Shown one piece after another: positions 6,866 to 16,262 of a stretch of DNA of 39,628 nucleotides. Source of the DNA: Bacteroidia bacterium. Lineage in GTDB: Bacteria; Bacteroidota; Bacteroidia; NS11-12g; UBA9320. The translations under genes were made by a program, and so were the position numbers. The stretch's first letter is position 1. The number at the start of each line of letters is the position of its first letter. A model generated the notes under the pieces. That model was not told the DNA's origin. It saw only the letters and a program-made list of their open reading frames with translations, and made no database searches. The DNA is taken from NCBI GenBank assembly GCA_013042025.1, contig JABDQY010000114.1:1-39628 (forward strand). The letters are read 5' to 3'.

Positions 6866-8842
6866 ATGACTTTTGACCAATACAATCAGTTTGATAAAAA
6901 GAAGCTGAAAGAAATTTATACTGCTTTAATCAAACCACGAATGATTGAAGAAAAGATGCTAAAACTTCTTAGACAGGGGCAAGTAAGCAAGTGGTTCAGT
7001 GGAATTGGTCAAGAGGCTATAGCGGTGGGAGCAACTTTGGCGTTGGAAAACGATGAATACATCATGCCTTTGCACAGAAATTTAGGAGTTTTTACTACAA
7101 GAGGAATTCCTTTTAAAAAGCTTTTGCATCAATGGCAAGGGAATATCCAAGGGTTTACTAAATCTAGAGATAGATCATTTCATTTTGGCACAAATGAATA
7201 TTATATCGCTGGAATGATTTCTCACTTAGGTGCAACTTTAAGCGTTGCAGATGGAGTTGCATTGGCAAACAAGCTTGACAAAAAAGGAAAGGTAACATTA
7301 GCTTTCTCTGGAGATGGAGCTACAAGTGAAGGTGAATTTCACGAAGCAGTTAATCTTGCTGCGGTTTGGGATTTACCAGTTATATTTTTAATTGAAAATA
7401 ACGGTTATGGACTTTCAACTCCAAGCAAGGATCAGTTTAAAGCCAAACGACTAGCGGACAAGGGAATAGGGTATGGTATTGAGAGTAAAACTATTGATGG
7501 GAATAATGTACTTGAGGTATATTATGAAGTGTCTCAAATAGCACGTGAACTAAGAAAAAATCCTCGTCCATTTTTACTAGAGTGTAAAACGTTTAGAATG
7601 AGAGGACATGAAGAAGCGAGTGGAACTAAATACGTCCCACAAAATCTTCTAGAGGAATGGGGAAAGAAAGATCCAGTGGACAATTTTGAATCCTATGTCG
7701 TTCTAAATAAGCATATTACATCAGAAGAGCTTATTAAAATTAAAGATAGTATTACTGACGAGATAAATGAAGGAGTTAAGATTTTATCAGAGACAGATGC
7801 GGTTGAGGTAGATGCAAACAAGGAATTAGCTGATGTATTTAAATCATATATTCCAGAAGTAATTACACCAACAGATAACCGAAGAGAAATGCGTTTTATT
7901 GATGCAATTCATGATGGCCTCAAATTGGCAATGAGGAAATATGATAATCTCGTATTAATGGGACAGGATATTGCTGAATATGGTGGTGTGTTTAAAATAA
8001 CTGATGGTTTTGTGGATGAATTCGGAATTGAGCGAGTAAGAAATACGCCAATTTGTGAAGCTGCTCCATTAGGAGCTGCACTGGGCTTAACTGTAGGAGG
8101 GAAAAAATCGATGGTAGAGATGCAATTTGCAGATTTTGTTAGCTGCGGATTTAATCAAATCGCAAACAATCTGGCAAAAACGCATTATCGTTGGGGACAA
8201 AACAGCGATGTTGTTATTCGAATGCCAACAGGTGCTGGAGCTGCTGCGGGACCATTTCATAGCCAAAGCAACGAAGCATGGTTTTTTCATATCCCAGGAT
8301 TAAAGATTGTTTATCCAAGCAATCCATCTGATGCTAAAGGCTTGCTTCTGGCATCTTTTGAAGATCCTAATCCTGTTCTTTTCTTTGAGCATAAGTTTTT
8401 GTACCGAAATGTAAAAGAGGAAGTTTGCGTGGATGAATTTACAACCGAGATTGGCAAAGCTAAATATGTGAAAGAGGGAGAGGATATAACCTTTATTAGC
8501 TATGGTTGGGCAGTACATTGGTGCCAAGAGTTGATAGATGAAATGAACTTGAATGCTACACTTCTCGATCTAAGAACACTAGCACCTTGGGATAAAGAAG
8601 CGGTAGAAGCAAGCGTAAAAGCTAGTGGTAAAGTGATAGTAGTTCATGAAGACAATTTGCAGGGTGGAATTGGAGCCGAAATTGCTTCATGGATTGGTGA
8701 ACATTGTTTTATGCATTTGGATGCTCCAGTAATGCGAGTTGGAAGTTTGGATACCCCAATCCCATTTAATGCCGAGTTGGAGAAGGAATATTTAGGAAAA
8801 AGCAGCCTAAAACAGACAGTTGAATCATTATTAATGTGGTAA
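6866..8842 (+). CDS. 2-oxoacid dehydrogenase E1, fused alpha and beta subunits (branched-chain type)
   Basis: Thiamine-diphosphate-dependent E1 of a cytosolic 2-oxoacid dehydrogenase complex, decarboxylating a 2-oxoacid (probably 2-oxoisovalerate and related branched-chain substrates) and acylating the E2 lipoyl group. The 658 residues comprise an alpha half (about 1-330) and a beta half (about 340-658). The ThDP motif GDG at 149-151 is followed after exactly 26 residues by NN at 178-179. In the beta half the conserved glutamate of the PICEAA motif (Glu398) is present, as is the FADF segment. In many bacteria these are two genes; the continuous fusion is a known arrangement in Bacteroidota. 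No E2 or E3 is adjacent, so they must be encoded elsewhere. ATG start; the promoter upstream is not convincing. Confidence 0.9.
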   Translation: MTFDQYNQFDKKKLKEIYTALIKPRMIEEKMLKLLRQGQVSKWFSGIGQEAIAVGATLALENDEYIMPLHRNLGVFTTRGIPFKKLLHQWQGNIQGFTKSRDRSFHFGTNEYYIAGMISHLGATLSVADGVALANKLDKKGKVTLAFSGDGATSEGEFHEAVNLAAVWDLPVIFLIENNGYGLSTPSKDQFKAKRLADKGIGYGIESKTIDGNNVLEVYYEVSQIARELRKNPRPFLLECKTFRMRGHEEASGTKYVPQNLLEEWGKKDPVDNFESYVVLNKHITSEELIKIKDSITDEINEGVKILSETDAVEVDANKELADVFKSYIPEVITPTDNRREMRFIDAIHDGLKLAMRKYDNLVLMGQDIAEYGGVFKITDGFVDEFGIERVRNTPICEAAPLGAALGLTVGGKKSMVEMQFADFVSCGFNQIANNLAKTHYRWGQNSDVVIRMPTGAGAAAGPFHSQSNEAWFFHIPGLKIVYPSNPSDAKGLLLASFEDPNPVLFFEHKFLYRNVKEEVCVDEFTTEIGKAKYVKEGEDITFISYGWAVHWCQELIDEMNLNATLLDLRTLAPWDKEAVEASVKASGKVIVVHEDNLQGGIGAEIASWIGEHCFMHLDAPVMRVGSLDTPIPFNAELEKEYLGKSSLKQTVESLLMW

Positions 8843-8895
8843 TTCAATGCTTATCTTTAATAATTCCAAATAAAAGAACATCTTTGCACAAACGC

Positions 8896-9141
8896 TTGAC
8901 CCTAGCCCAATTACATATAGGCCAACTTGCTAGAATTCAACAAGTTTTGGATGGACCTTTCAAGGAAAAACTACTTGAAATGGGTTGTGTACCAGGTGTG
9001 CTTATAAAACCATTGTTTAAAGCCCCATTAGGAGATCCAATTGCATACAATTTGGAAGAATATACCTTAAGCATTCGAAAGTCAGAAGCAAGACAAATTA
9101 TAGTTAAACCTTTAGATATTTTGTTTAAAGATGAGCAATAA
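8896..9141 (+). CDS. feoA: Ferrous iron transport protein A
   Basis: Small SH3-like cytosolic partner of FeoB. With a TTG start at 8896 the product is 81 residues, the normal FeoA size, and begins in the family register (LTLAQLHIGQLARI, then a conserved LEMGCVPG loop and a C-terminal GDPIAY...LSIRKSEA strand). A CATCTTTG promoter-like element lies at 8879-8886, nine bases before this TTG. A GTG at 8836 would add 20 residues not typical of FeoA and would start inside the preceding gene; I consider it less likely. The last 11 bases overlap the start of feoB, so the two are surely co-translated. Confidence 0.85.
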   Translation: MTLAQLHIGQLARIQQVLDGPFKEKLLEMGCVPGVLIKPLFKAPLGDPIAYNLEEYTLSIRKSEARQIIVKPLDILFKDEQ

Positions 9142-10990
9142 TGAATCTCTAAGAATAGTATTAGCAGGGAACCCAAATTGTGGTAAATCCTCATTATTTA
9201 ATAAGCTTACTGGGCTAAATCAAAAAATTACGAATGTTCCTGGAACCACTATTGAGAATAGAGAAGGAAAGTTAAAATCAAATAATACTTCAATTAGGAT
9301 AATAGATACTCCTGGAACATATAGTATTAATCCTAAATCGCTAGACGAAGAAGAAGCTGTAAAGGTATTCTTTGAGAAGTCAAGACCCGATACAATTTTA
9401 TACATAGCGGATGCCTCTAATTTGAAAAGAAACCTGTTCTATTTCAGTCAGTTAGCTCAAAAAGGAGTGCCTATGATTTTGGTGCTTAACATGCTAGATG
9501 TAGCAACTTATCGTGGTTTTGAAATTGATTCGGAGCGATTAGAAAAAGAGCTTGGAATTCGAGTATTCAAGATCAACGCTCGAGAAGGTACTGGGGTTGA
9601 TGCAGTGAAAAATGCTCTCTCACAAGAGCAGTTTGTTCCACATTACAAATTTGATGAGGAAAACAATGATTCGCATGAAATTCACTATGAAAAGATTAAC
9701 AATCTTTTACAGAAAACCACTAAAAGAAAAACGCAGCGTGAACTCGCAACAAGCAAAATTGATAAGATTGCCACTCATCCAATCTTAGGTTATCTGCTTT
9801 TTTTAAGCGTTTTATTTTTAATTTTCCAGGGAGTTTTTATGCTTGCAGAGTATCCTATGACTTGGATTGAATCTGGATTCTCAATAGCCAGTGAGTTTTT
9901 GTCTGAGATATTACCTGATGGTTGGTTTAAGAAACTTATTATAAATGGATTAATAGCTGGGATAGCGGGAGTTGTAGTTTTTGTGCCTCAAATTGCAATC
10001 TTATTCTTCTTTATGAGCCTACTTGAAGATACGGGTTATATGGCTCGTGTAAGCTTTATTATGGACAAAATGCTAAGAGGGTTGGGCTTAAGTGGAAAGT
10101 CGGTTGTACCTCTTTTAAGTGGAGCAGCATGTGCAATTCCTGCAATTATGAGCACTAGAAACATTGAGAATTGGAAGGATCGGTTGATTACTATAATGGT
10201 AACCCCTTTAATGAGTTGTTCTGCTCGGTTACCGGTGTATACGTTACTTATATCTATGGCAATTCCTAGTACAATGGTATTAGGATTTATTAATTTGCAA
10301 GCCCTTGTTTTATTGGCTATGTATGTTCTAGGTACTGTAGCGGCTTTAGTAGCGGCTGTTGTCTTTAAATGGATAATAAAGCACGATATTCCATCATATT
10401 TTATTGTTGAATTGCCAATATATCATCCGCCAAGATGGAGAAATATTTGGATGACTTGCTGGCAAAAATCTTTAAGTTTTGTTACTGAAGCAGGTAAAGT
10501 GATACTAATCGTATCAATTGTATTATGGTTCTTAGCCAGTTATGGTCCCAAACCGAATACCACATTGTCGATTCAAGAATCAGTTAATTTGGAAGAAAGT
10601 TATGCGGGTCATTTTGGTAAAGCAATTGAACCTACAATAAGACCTATTGGTTTCAATTGGAAAATAGGGATTGCACTTGTAACTTCTTTCGCTGCTCGTG
10701 AGGTTTTTGTAGGAACAATGAGTACAATTTATAGTATTGGAGATACAGAAAATTTTGAACAAATTAGGGAGAAAATGAACAAGGATAAACTACCCAATGG
10801 TGAGCCCGTCTATTCTCTGGCAGTTGTTTTATCACTTATGATCTTCTATGCCTTTGCTATGCAATGTATGAGTACTTTGGCAGTAGTGTATAAAGAAACG
10901 AAGTCATGGAAATGGCCCACAATTCAATTCGCCTATATGACAATTTTGGCATACGGCTGCAGTTGGATTGTTTTCAATCTATTTTCTTAA
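9131..10990 (+). CDS. feoB: Ferrous iron transporter B
   Basis: Inner-membrane Fe(II) importer, 619 residues. The N-terminal G domain shows GNPNCGKSS at 13-21 (G1), VPGTTIE near 36-42 (G2), DTPG at 59-62 (G3) and NMLD at 120-123 (G4). It is followed by the helical GDI-like segment and then the polytopic membrane region, which contains two Gate repeats, the Cys-containing SGAACAIP and MSCSARLP motifs and the late AAREVF motif. The length is a little under the E. coli protein, as usual for this phylum. The 3' end overlaps the convergent sensor-kinase gene by 17 bases. No Fur box could be confirmed. Confidence 0.96.
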   Translation: MSNNESLRIVLAGNPNCGKSSLFNKLTGLNQKITNVPGTTIENREGKLKSNNTSIRIIDTPGTYSINPKSLDEEEAVKVFFEKSRPDTILYIADASNLKRNLFYFSQLAQKGVPMILVLNMLDVATYRGFEIDSERLEKELGIRVFKINAREGTGVDAVKNALSQEQFVPHYKFDEENNDSHEIHYEKINNLLQKTTKRKTQRELATSKIDKIATHPILGYLLFLSVLFLIFQGVFMLAEYPMTWIESGFSIASEFLSEILPDGWFKKLIINGLIAGIAGVVVFVPQIAILFFFMSLLEDTGYMARVSFIMDKMLRGLGLSGKSVVPLLSGAACAIPAIMSTRNIENWKDRLITIMVTPLMSCSARLPVYTLLISMAIPSTMVLGFINLQALVLLAMYVLGTVAALVAAVVFKWIIKHDIPSYFIVELPIYHPPRWRNIWMTCWQKSLSFVTEAGKVILIVSIVLWFLASYGPKPNTTLSIQESVNLEESYAGHFGKAIEPTIRPIGFNWKIGIALVTSFAAREVFVGTMSTIYSIGDTENFEQIREKMNKDKLPNGEPVYSLAVVLSLMIFYAFAMQCMSTLAVVYKETKSWKWPTIQFAYMTILAYGCSWIVFNLFS

Positions 10991-13988
10991 TAATTGGTAT
11001 AAGAATTTTAACTAGTGTACCAGAGGCTTCACTATTGGTCTTAAGATCAACGATTTGCACATCATAATCACCCTTTCCTTCACTTAAAATCTTTAATCGT
11101 TTTCGTGTAAGATCCATACCGGCTGATGCATGTTTTCTACTCCTTTTTGCGTTCATAATTTTGGATGCATCTCTGCCTATTCCATTATCTTTAATTGAGC
11201 AAACCAGATGCCTGTCTTCTTTAGATATAATAACATCCAATGTCCTATCTTTCTCTTTTGGAAGCAGTCCGTGAATAATACTATTTTCCACAAAAGGTTG
11301 AATTAGCATAGTAGGTATGTGGGTAGATTCTAAATCATCAATGTTCTTAGTTGAAATTGAGTAATCAAGATTGTTATCCATACGCATTTTTTCCATTTCT
11401 AGGTATAAATTCAGCCATTGTACCTCATCCTCTACTGAAATATATTTTAATCGACTATTCTGCAATATTTTACGCATTAAGCTTGCAAATTTGCTTAAAT
11501 AGGTATATGCCTCCTTTGGTTCTTTTTTCAAGATAAAGTATTGTATACTGTTCAAGGAATTAAAGATAAAATGAGGATTCATTTGACTTCTAAGAGCCGT
11601 AAGTTCTGAATCAACTAGTTGTAGTTTATACAATCTTTCAATTTCTCTAGTCCGATATTTAAATAGTGCATAGATTAATCCTAATATAAGGAGAACAGTT
11701 AAGGTAACAAACCACCATTTTTGCCATATTGGAGGCTCAACATAAACTTTCAGTTCTTTAGAACTTGATTTCCAGTTACCGAATTCATCTTCTGCTATAG
11801 CTTGGAAGGTATAGTGACCCGGATCTAGTCTAGGATAAACAGCGGTATTTGAGTTTTGAGCTTCAATCCAATCGTTATCAAATCCTTGAAGTTTATACTT
11901 ATATCTAACCCCATCGGGATTAATAAAATACAGTGACATAAAATCAATTTCTAAGCGAGAATTTAGGAAACTCATTTGAATAGAATTGGGTTCTGTATAA
12001 TCAAAATCTCCTCTTATTCCTGTATATCTTATGGGAGCAGAGTTAGTATCATAAAGAATATTTTGCGGTTTAAAGTAATTTAAACCAGTTACACCCCCAA
12101 AGTAAAAGTAGCCTTTGGTGCTCTTCAAAAACGCTCCTTCATTGTACTCGGTGTTTTGGAGGTAATGTTCCGGCTTAAAGTTTATAAAAGATTTGTTATA
12201 TAACGAATATTGAACCAAACCATTGTTTGTTGATAACCAGGCAATTCCATCGCCTTGGTACGCAATTCCATATACAGAATTATTAATCAGCCCGTCTTCT
12301 TCTGTAACATGAGTGCAATTCTCTGTTTTAATATCGAATACATTTAATCCTCCTCCATAAGTTCCAATTAGTAATGTGTCGTTATTCACCCATGTTAAAG
12401 ACATAACATTGTTATTGCTAATACTAAAAGAATCGTTCGCATCATGTTTCAATATTCTAAACTTCCTAGATTCTAAATCAAAAAATTGCAATCCACCTCT
12501 AAAAGTTGCTATTATTAGTTCATTTTTATATGGATGTTGTTCTATTTGATAAATTGAATTGTTATTGTTGCTTTCTGCAGTGTAATGGGTAAAATTAGAA
12601 AGAGAATCAATAGAATAAAGACCACTCTGAGTACCTAACCATAACTGACCTTTCGAATCTTCAAATATTTCTCGAATAACATTGCTTGATATTTTACCGT
12701 TTTCAACATTTGCTATTAGTCTTGCTTTGCCTGTTTCTGGATTGAATCTGAAAAGTCCTTCGTCTCTTGTACCTAACCAATACACTCCTTTACTATCGTG
12801 ATAAATACAGCGAATGGCTTTGGTTTCATAACTACCATCTTTAATAATTGGAAACACCTTTTCAATGGTATGATTCGGAGCCAGCTTTACTAATCCTGAG
12901 GTTAGTGTACCAAGCCAAATGTCAGAATTTCGATCTTCATAAACGTAGTAAACATTATTATTATAGGTCAACCCGTTGTGGTCAAAGTATTGAATAAGTC
13001 CAAACTTCTTAAGTTGTGGAGCATATTTGCTAACTCCCGATATTGTGCCAACCCAAACGATATCTAGATTGTCAATGAACAGACAAGTAACTTGATTGTT
13101 CACCAACGAGTAAGGTCTTAATGGGTTTGTGGTATAATGATGAATTTGACCGTTACTGTATTGCATTAAACCACCTGCAGAACCAATCCATGCTATTTCA
13201 TTCTTTACTTGAATGGTAGTTATTTTGTTCAACAGACGTTTTTTAGGAGGGAGTTTAATTGGTGTTATCTTCTTAAAATCTCTGTCCATTAGAAATAGAC
13301 CTCTATTTGTGCCTAGAAGATAGTTCTTCTTGAATTGTGAAATAGAGCTAAATTGGAGCTTTGAATTGGTAAATACAGTAGTTATCTGATTATCGGAACA
13401 TTTGTAAATATTGCTTCCATTTAAAACTAAGTATGAATCTAGTAGAGGATATATAAACGAATTAATTGAATTGTTCAGTTCTGAAAAAGTGTTCTTCTTT
13501 ATTTCTTTAGAAGATAGGTCCATATCCCACAGTCCACCGCCATCAGTGGCTATGTGAATTGTGTTTTGAAATTGTGATAATCTTATAATTGGATAGTCGA
13601 AAGTAGCATCTGCAGCTTTTAGACTGATATTTGAAAAAGTGTGTTTATTCAAATCCATCACATCTATACTTCCTAGATTATTTCCTATGAAAAGTTGATC
13701 ATCTACTTCAAGAAGACAAGTAATGTAGCTGTCGTGCAGTGTGTTTTTAGCACCTTCCGTATGTTTGAATATTTTAAAGTATTTACCATCATAACGGTGA
13801 AGTCCTTCTGCGGTAGCTATCCAAGTGTATCCTTTACTATCTTGTTCGAACGCAGTGATGGTACCCATAGATAAACCATCATTAACAGTTAAATTTTGAA
13901 AACGAATAGGCTCTTGAGCACTTGTTAAAAGTGCATAAACTAGCCCAAATAGAAGAATAGATATATGTTTAAATGAAATCCTAAGCAC
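10974..13988 (-). CDS. Propeller-type LytS-family sensor histidine kinase
   Basis: A 1004-residue membrane kinase: signal peptide (about 1-24), an extracytoplasmic two-component-regulator propeller made of Reg_prop repeats (about 30-670; repeated units such as GLWDMD, WLGT.DEGL, LWLGTQSGLY), a Y_Y_Y immunoglobulin-like domain (about 680-750), one transmembrane helix (about 757-777), then a His_kinase domain with the phospho-acceptor motif NPHFIFNSLNS (His806) and an ATPase N-box (QPFVENSIIHG) plus G-box (DNGIGRD). GTG start; it overlaps the response regulator by 8 bases, so the two form a cognate pair. The ligand is not predictable. The start is supported by the signal peptide, since no ATG is nearby. 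Confidence 0.92.
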   Translation of the reverse strand: MLRISFKHISILLFGLVYALLTSAQEPIRFQNLTVNDGLSMGTITAFEQDSKGYTWIATAEGLHRYDGKYFKIFKHTEGAKNTLHDSYITCLLEVDDQLFIGNNLGSIDVMDLNKHTFSNISLKAADATFDYPIIRLSQFQNTIHIATDGGGLWDMDLSSKEIKKNTFSELNNSINSFIYPLLDSYLVLNGSNIYKCSDNQITTVFTNSKLQFSSISQFKKNYLLGTNRGLFLMDRDFKKITPIKLPPKKRLLNKITTIQVKNEIAWIGSAGGLMQYSNGQIHHYTTNPLRPYSLVNNQVTCLFIDNLDIVWVGTISGVSKYAPQLKKFGLIQYFDHNGLTYNNNVYYVYEDRNSDIWLGTLTSGLVKLAPNHTIEKVFPIIKDGSYETKAIRCIYHDSKGVYWLGTRDEGLFRFNPETGKARLIANVENGKISSNVIREIFEDSKGQLWLGTQSGLYSIDSLSNFTHYTAESNNNNSIYQIEQHPYKNELIIATFRGGLQFFDLESRKFRILKHDANDSFSISNNNVMSLTWVNNDTLLIGTYGGGLNVFDIKTENCTHVTEEDGLINNSVYGIAYQGDGIAWLSTNNGLVQYSLYNKSFINFKPEHYLQNTEYNEGAFLKSTKGYFYFGGVTGLNYFKPQNILYDTNSAPIRYTGIRGDFDYTEPNSIQMSFLNSRLEIDFMSLYFINPDGVRYKYKLQGFDNDWIEAQNSNTAVYPRLDPGHYTFQAIAEDEFGNWKSSSKELKVYVEPPIWQKWWFVTLTVLLILGLIYALFKYRTREIERLYKLQLVDSELTALRSQMNPHFIFNSLNSIQYFILKKEPKEAYTYLSKFASLMRKILQNSRLKYISVEDEVQWLNLYLEMEKMRMDNNLDYSISTKNIDDLESTHIPTMLIQPFVENSIIHGLLPKEKDRTLDVIISKEDRHLVCSIKDNGIGRDASKIMNAKRSRKHASAGMDLTRKRLKILSEGKGDYDVQIVDLKTNSEASGTLVKILIPIIKKID

Positions 13989-14688
13989 TGCCTAATGCAG
14001 CTAAGAAATTATCTTTTCGACGCTTAGAAACTCCAACGCTGTCTCCATTCGTCATGACTGCATAGCTGCCTTCTCCACGAATGTACGTTTTAATTTCAGA
14101 CAAATTAATCAGATATGATTTGTGAGATCTAAAAAAATTGAAGTCTTTTAATCGGTTTTCATATTCTTTAAGATTTTTTGATGTAGTGATACGTTCACCG
14201 CTTTTTAAGAAGAAATAAGTATACGCTCCATCTCCCTTACAGTATACTATATTTTCAGTTTTTAAGAATTGTAAACCTTTAGAAGTGGACAATGAAATTT
14301 GTCCTTGTTTATTTTTGGTTTCAGGGATCGCAGTTTTAGTACGAACACGTTCTACGGCATTTTGTAAGTGATCAATACAAACGGGTTTCAATAAATAGTC
14401 TATAGCATCTGATCGAAATGCTTTAACAGCGTGTTCTTCATGTCCAGTAACAAAAATGATATTCTGTTGCTTGTTTTTAATTCCTTCTAAAATTTGAAAT
14501 CCGTCACCATTGGCTAAATGGATGTCAAGAAATACAAGATCTGGATCCTCAGTATTGATGGTTTTAATCCCAGTAAGTACACCGGTTGCTGTACCAACAA
14601 TCTCTACATTTTCTACAAAGGATTGTAAAAGTAACTCTAGGTTCTCTCTACTTTTTCTCTCGTCATCGATAATTACTGCTCTTAACAT
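13981..14688 (-). CDS. LytTR-family response regulator
   Basis: A 235-residue DNA-binding response regulator. The receiver domain (about 1-115) has the acidic pair in IIDDE, phosphoacceptor Asp55 in VFLDIHL, the Thr in FVTGH and Lys in YLLKPV. A LytTR DNA-binding domain occupies about 130-230 with FFRSHKSYLINL and the C-terminal GDSVGVSKRRK. The ATG at 14688 gives the canonical N-terminus MLRAVIIDDE; an upstream in-frame TTG at 14715 would add nine unlikely residues. It overlaps the sensor kinase start by 8 bases and follows the small T9SS protein gene by 31 bases on the same strand. Confidence 0.93.
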   Translation of the reverse strand: MLRAVIIDDERKSRENLELLLQSFVENVEIVGTATGVLTGIKTINTEDPDLVFLDIHLANGDGFQILEGIKNKQQNIIFVTGHEEHAVKAFRSDAIDYLLKPVCIDHLQNAVERVRTKTAIPETKNKQGQISLSTSKGLQFLKTENIVYCKGDGAYTYFFLKSGERITTSKNLKEYENRLKDFNFFRSHKSYLINLSEIKTYIRGEGSYAVMTNGDSVGVSKRRKDNFLAALGSA

Positions 14689-14719
14689 AGTTTTAAATTT
14701 TAATGGGTTAAACAAACAT

Positions 14720-15286
14720 CTAGCTTTTGATAAATTTTCTACTTTCTACATGGTCATGATATATTAATTGTATGAAATAGGTTCCTATAGGTAAATCCAT
14801 AATATCAATCTGGTTTGTGAAACTAGATGTGAGATGTTCTTTACCTGTAATATCTGTTATTCGTATAGCTTTAGCATTTACTGAAGCTTTAATATTAATT
14901 TGGGATGAGGAAGGATTTGGGAATATTGTAAAATCTACCTTATACTCTTTTTTAAAGCCAAAGGAATAATTAGTGAGTTTGTCTTTTGCTTCGGCGAGAG
15001 AATAAGACGAAGAGTGATTACCATTTATTCCTCCCAATGTTACAATTTTAGTAGCTTCATTTTCAAAGTTTTCTCCAGGAATTTCCCAATCATCGAAAAC
15101 CAAAGTATCTTCCTGATCAATAATATCTAAATCTAATTCTGTATCTGAAGAATCAATTTTAATTATTGAGTTTTTGTTTTTCTTATCACCTTTCTTTTCA
15201 TCATCACCTGCATAAACTGAACCTAGAACACCCACTAGTATAAAAGCTATGAATGAAAGTCGTTTAAAGTCTTTGATGATATGCAT
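14720..15286 (-). CDS. Small T9SS type A cargo protein of unknown function
   Basis: A 188-residue exported protein. The ATG at 15286 gives a signal peptide ending in GSVYA-GDD. The mature N-terminal part (about 95 residues) is low-complexity and very acidic after an initial Lys-rich stretch, with no enzyme motif. The last 75 or so residues are a type A T9SS sorting domain: FTIFPNPSSSQINI, ITDITGKE, the LPIGTYFI turn and terminal KFIKS. It is therefore likely secreted or attached to the cell surface. A TATCTTTA element lies four bases before the ATG. It is followed on the same strand by the response regulator and sensor kinase, suggesting co-transcription. I do not recognise the N-terminal domain. 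Confidence 0.8.
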   Translation of the reverse strand: MHIIKDFKRLSFIAFILVGVLGSVYAGDDEKKGDKKNKNSIIKIDSSDTELDLDIIDQEDTLVFDDWEIPGENFENEATKIVTLGGINGNHSSSYSLAEAKDKLTNYSFGFKKEYKVDFTIFPNPSSSQINIKASVNAKAIRITDITGKEHLTSSFTNQIDIMDLPIGTYFIQLIYHDHVESRKFIKS

Positions 15287-15290
15287 ATCG

Positions 15291-15298
15291 TAAAGATA
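15291..15298 (-). promoter_or_regulatory. -7 promoter-like element (TATCTTTA) for the T9SS protein - LytTR - kinase run
   Basis: One mismatch to TAnnTTTG, four bases (CGAT) from the ATG at 15286. Confidence 0.45.
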
Positions 15299-15388
15299 AC
15301 GCAAAACTTCCGCTGGTAAAAGCACCGAATTGATAAACGGGAATTTTGGGTTGAAAAGCGGTCGAATATTACATTTCTATGAAAAAGA

Positions 15389-15411
15389 AAAGGGGTCAGA
15401 CTGACCCCTTT
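15389..15411 (-). terminator. Intrinsic terminator for the TonB-like gene
   Basis: Near-perfect palindrome with AAAGGGGTCA and TGACCCCTTT arms and a three-base loop. On the minus strand it is followed by a T-rich run (TTTTCTTTTTC including the arm end). It lies 73 bases past the stop of the 15484-16170 gene. Confidence 0.75.
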
Positions 15412-15483
15412 ATACTAAAAGCTAAGTTTACGAAAACTACCTTACCGAATATGTAAACTATATTTCCATAATTATGCCAAGCT

Positions 15484-16170
15484 TTAATATATCTGAATTT
15501 TTATTGGTTGAATGATTCTATAATTTACGGCATTCCCTGCGTGTTCCGCGGGGACCCAAAAAGGCATTTTATTTAACATTTTTAACGCCTCCTGCTCTGC
15601 ACCTAATCCTGGAAGAGAACATCTAAGTATCTTGATATCAGACACATGACCATCCTTGTTAATCACAAATTCAACATCCAATTTGATGATATTTCCAAAG
15701 TCATACATGGATTGAGTAATATTAAAATTGTCTTGAATAAACGTTGCAAGAGCTCTTTCTCCACCAGGGAATTGTGGTTTTTTACTTGCAAAAGTGACTA
15801 TATTATTGGTCGGTTCTTTAACGTGCTGAACCTTTTTTTGAGGTATGAAGTTTGGTAAATGATCAAAAACTGGTGCTATATCTATAATAGGATCAGGCAA
15901 AAGGTGATCTACTTGTTTGATAAATGCTGCAGGATCAAACAACATTGCTTTCTGTTGAATAGCCTTTTTTTTAAGTGATACCTGTTCTTTTTGAGGTTCA
16001 ACATAGGGAGTTAGAACATAAGCTGTTTCAAAAATTTGTTCTTCTGGTTCTTCAATTACAAAATTGCTGGTGTATCCAAGATTTAAAATAAAATTAACAC
16101 ATAGCAGAGCTACAATAACTCCAATCTCAAATAGGATAATACGATCGGGTTTGTTTTTAGATTTATACAT
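15484..16170 (-). CDS. TonB-like energy-transducer family protein
   Basis: A 228-residue protein with a short basic N-terminus (MYKSKNKPDR), one transmembrane helix (about 11-30), a periplasmic linker, and a C-terminal TonB domain (about 135-228) recognised by PQFPGGERAL, VEFVINKDGHVSDIKIL and the final MPFWVPAEHAGNAVNYRI. TonB-type proteins couple the proton motive force (via ExbB/ExbD) to outer-membrane receptors; in Bacteroidota many such single copies exist and specific partners cannot be named. The ATG at 16170 is preferred over upstream alternatives because it yields the typical short cytoplasmic tail. A strong terminator follows, so it is probably monocistronic. Confidence 0.85.
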   Translation of the reverse strand: MYKSKNKPDRIILFEIGVIVALLCVNFILNLGYTSNFVIEEPEEQIFETAYVLTPYVEPQKEQVSLKKKAIQQKAMLFDPAAFIKQVDHLLPDPIIDIAPVFDHLPNFIPQKKVQHVKEPTNNIVTFASKKPQFPGGERALATFIQDNFNITQSMYDFGNIIKLDVEFVINKDGHVSDIKILRCSLPGLGAEQEALKMLNKMPFWVPAEHAGNAVNYRIIQPIKIQIY

Positions 16171-16262
16171 AATGTTATAAGTATATACCAATAACAAAAG
16201 GTAAACGACTAAGCGTATATTAAATCAATGAAAGTAGGATTTCGGTTTATTACCGGTAGATT

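Noticed and set aside
8836..8895. GTG start for feoA at 8836
   Set aside because: It would begin inside the E1 gene and add 20 residues atypical of FeoA; TTG at 8896 fits family length and the nearby promoter-like element.
14689..14715. TTG start for the response regulator at 14715
   Set aside because: The ATG at 14688 gives the canonical receiver N-terminus; the TTG adds nine residues with no support.
15389..15411. Palindrome as an operator or mobile-element end
   Set aside because: Position after the TonB-like gene, stem quality and T-rich tail fit a terminator; no second copy was seen in the window.
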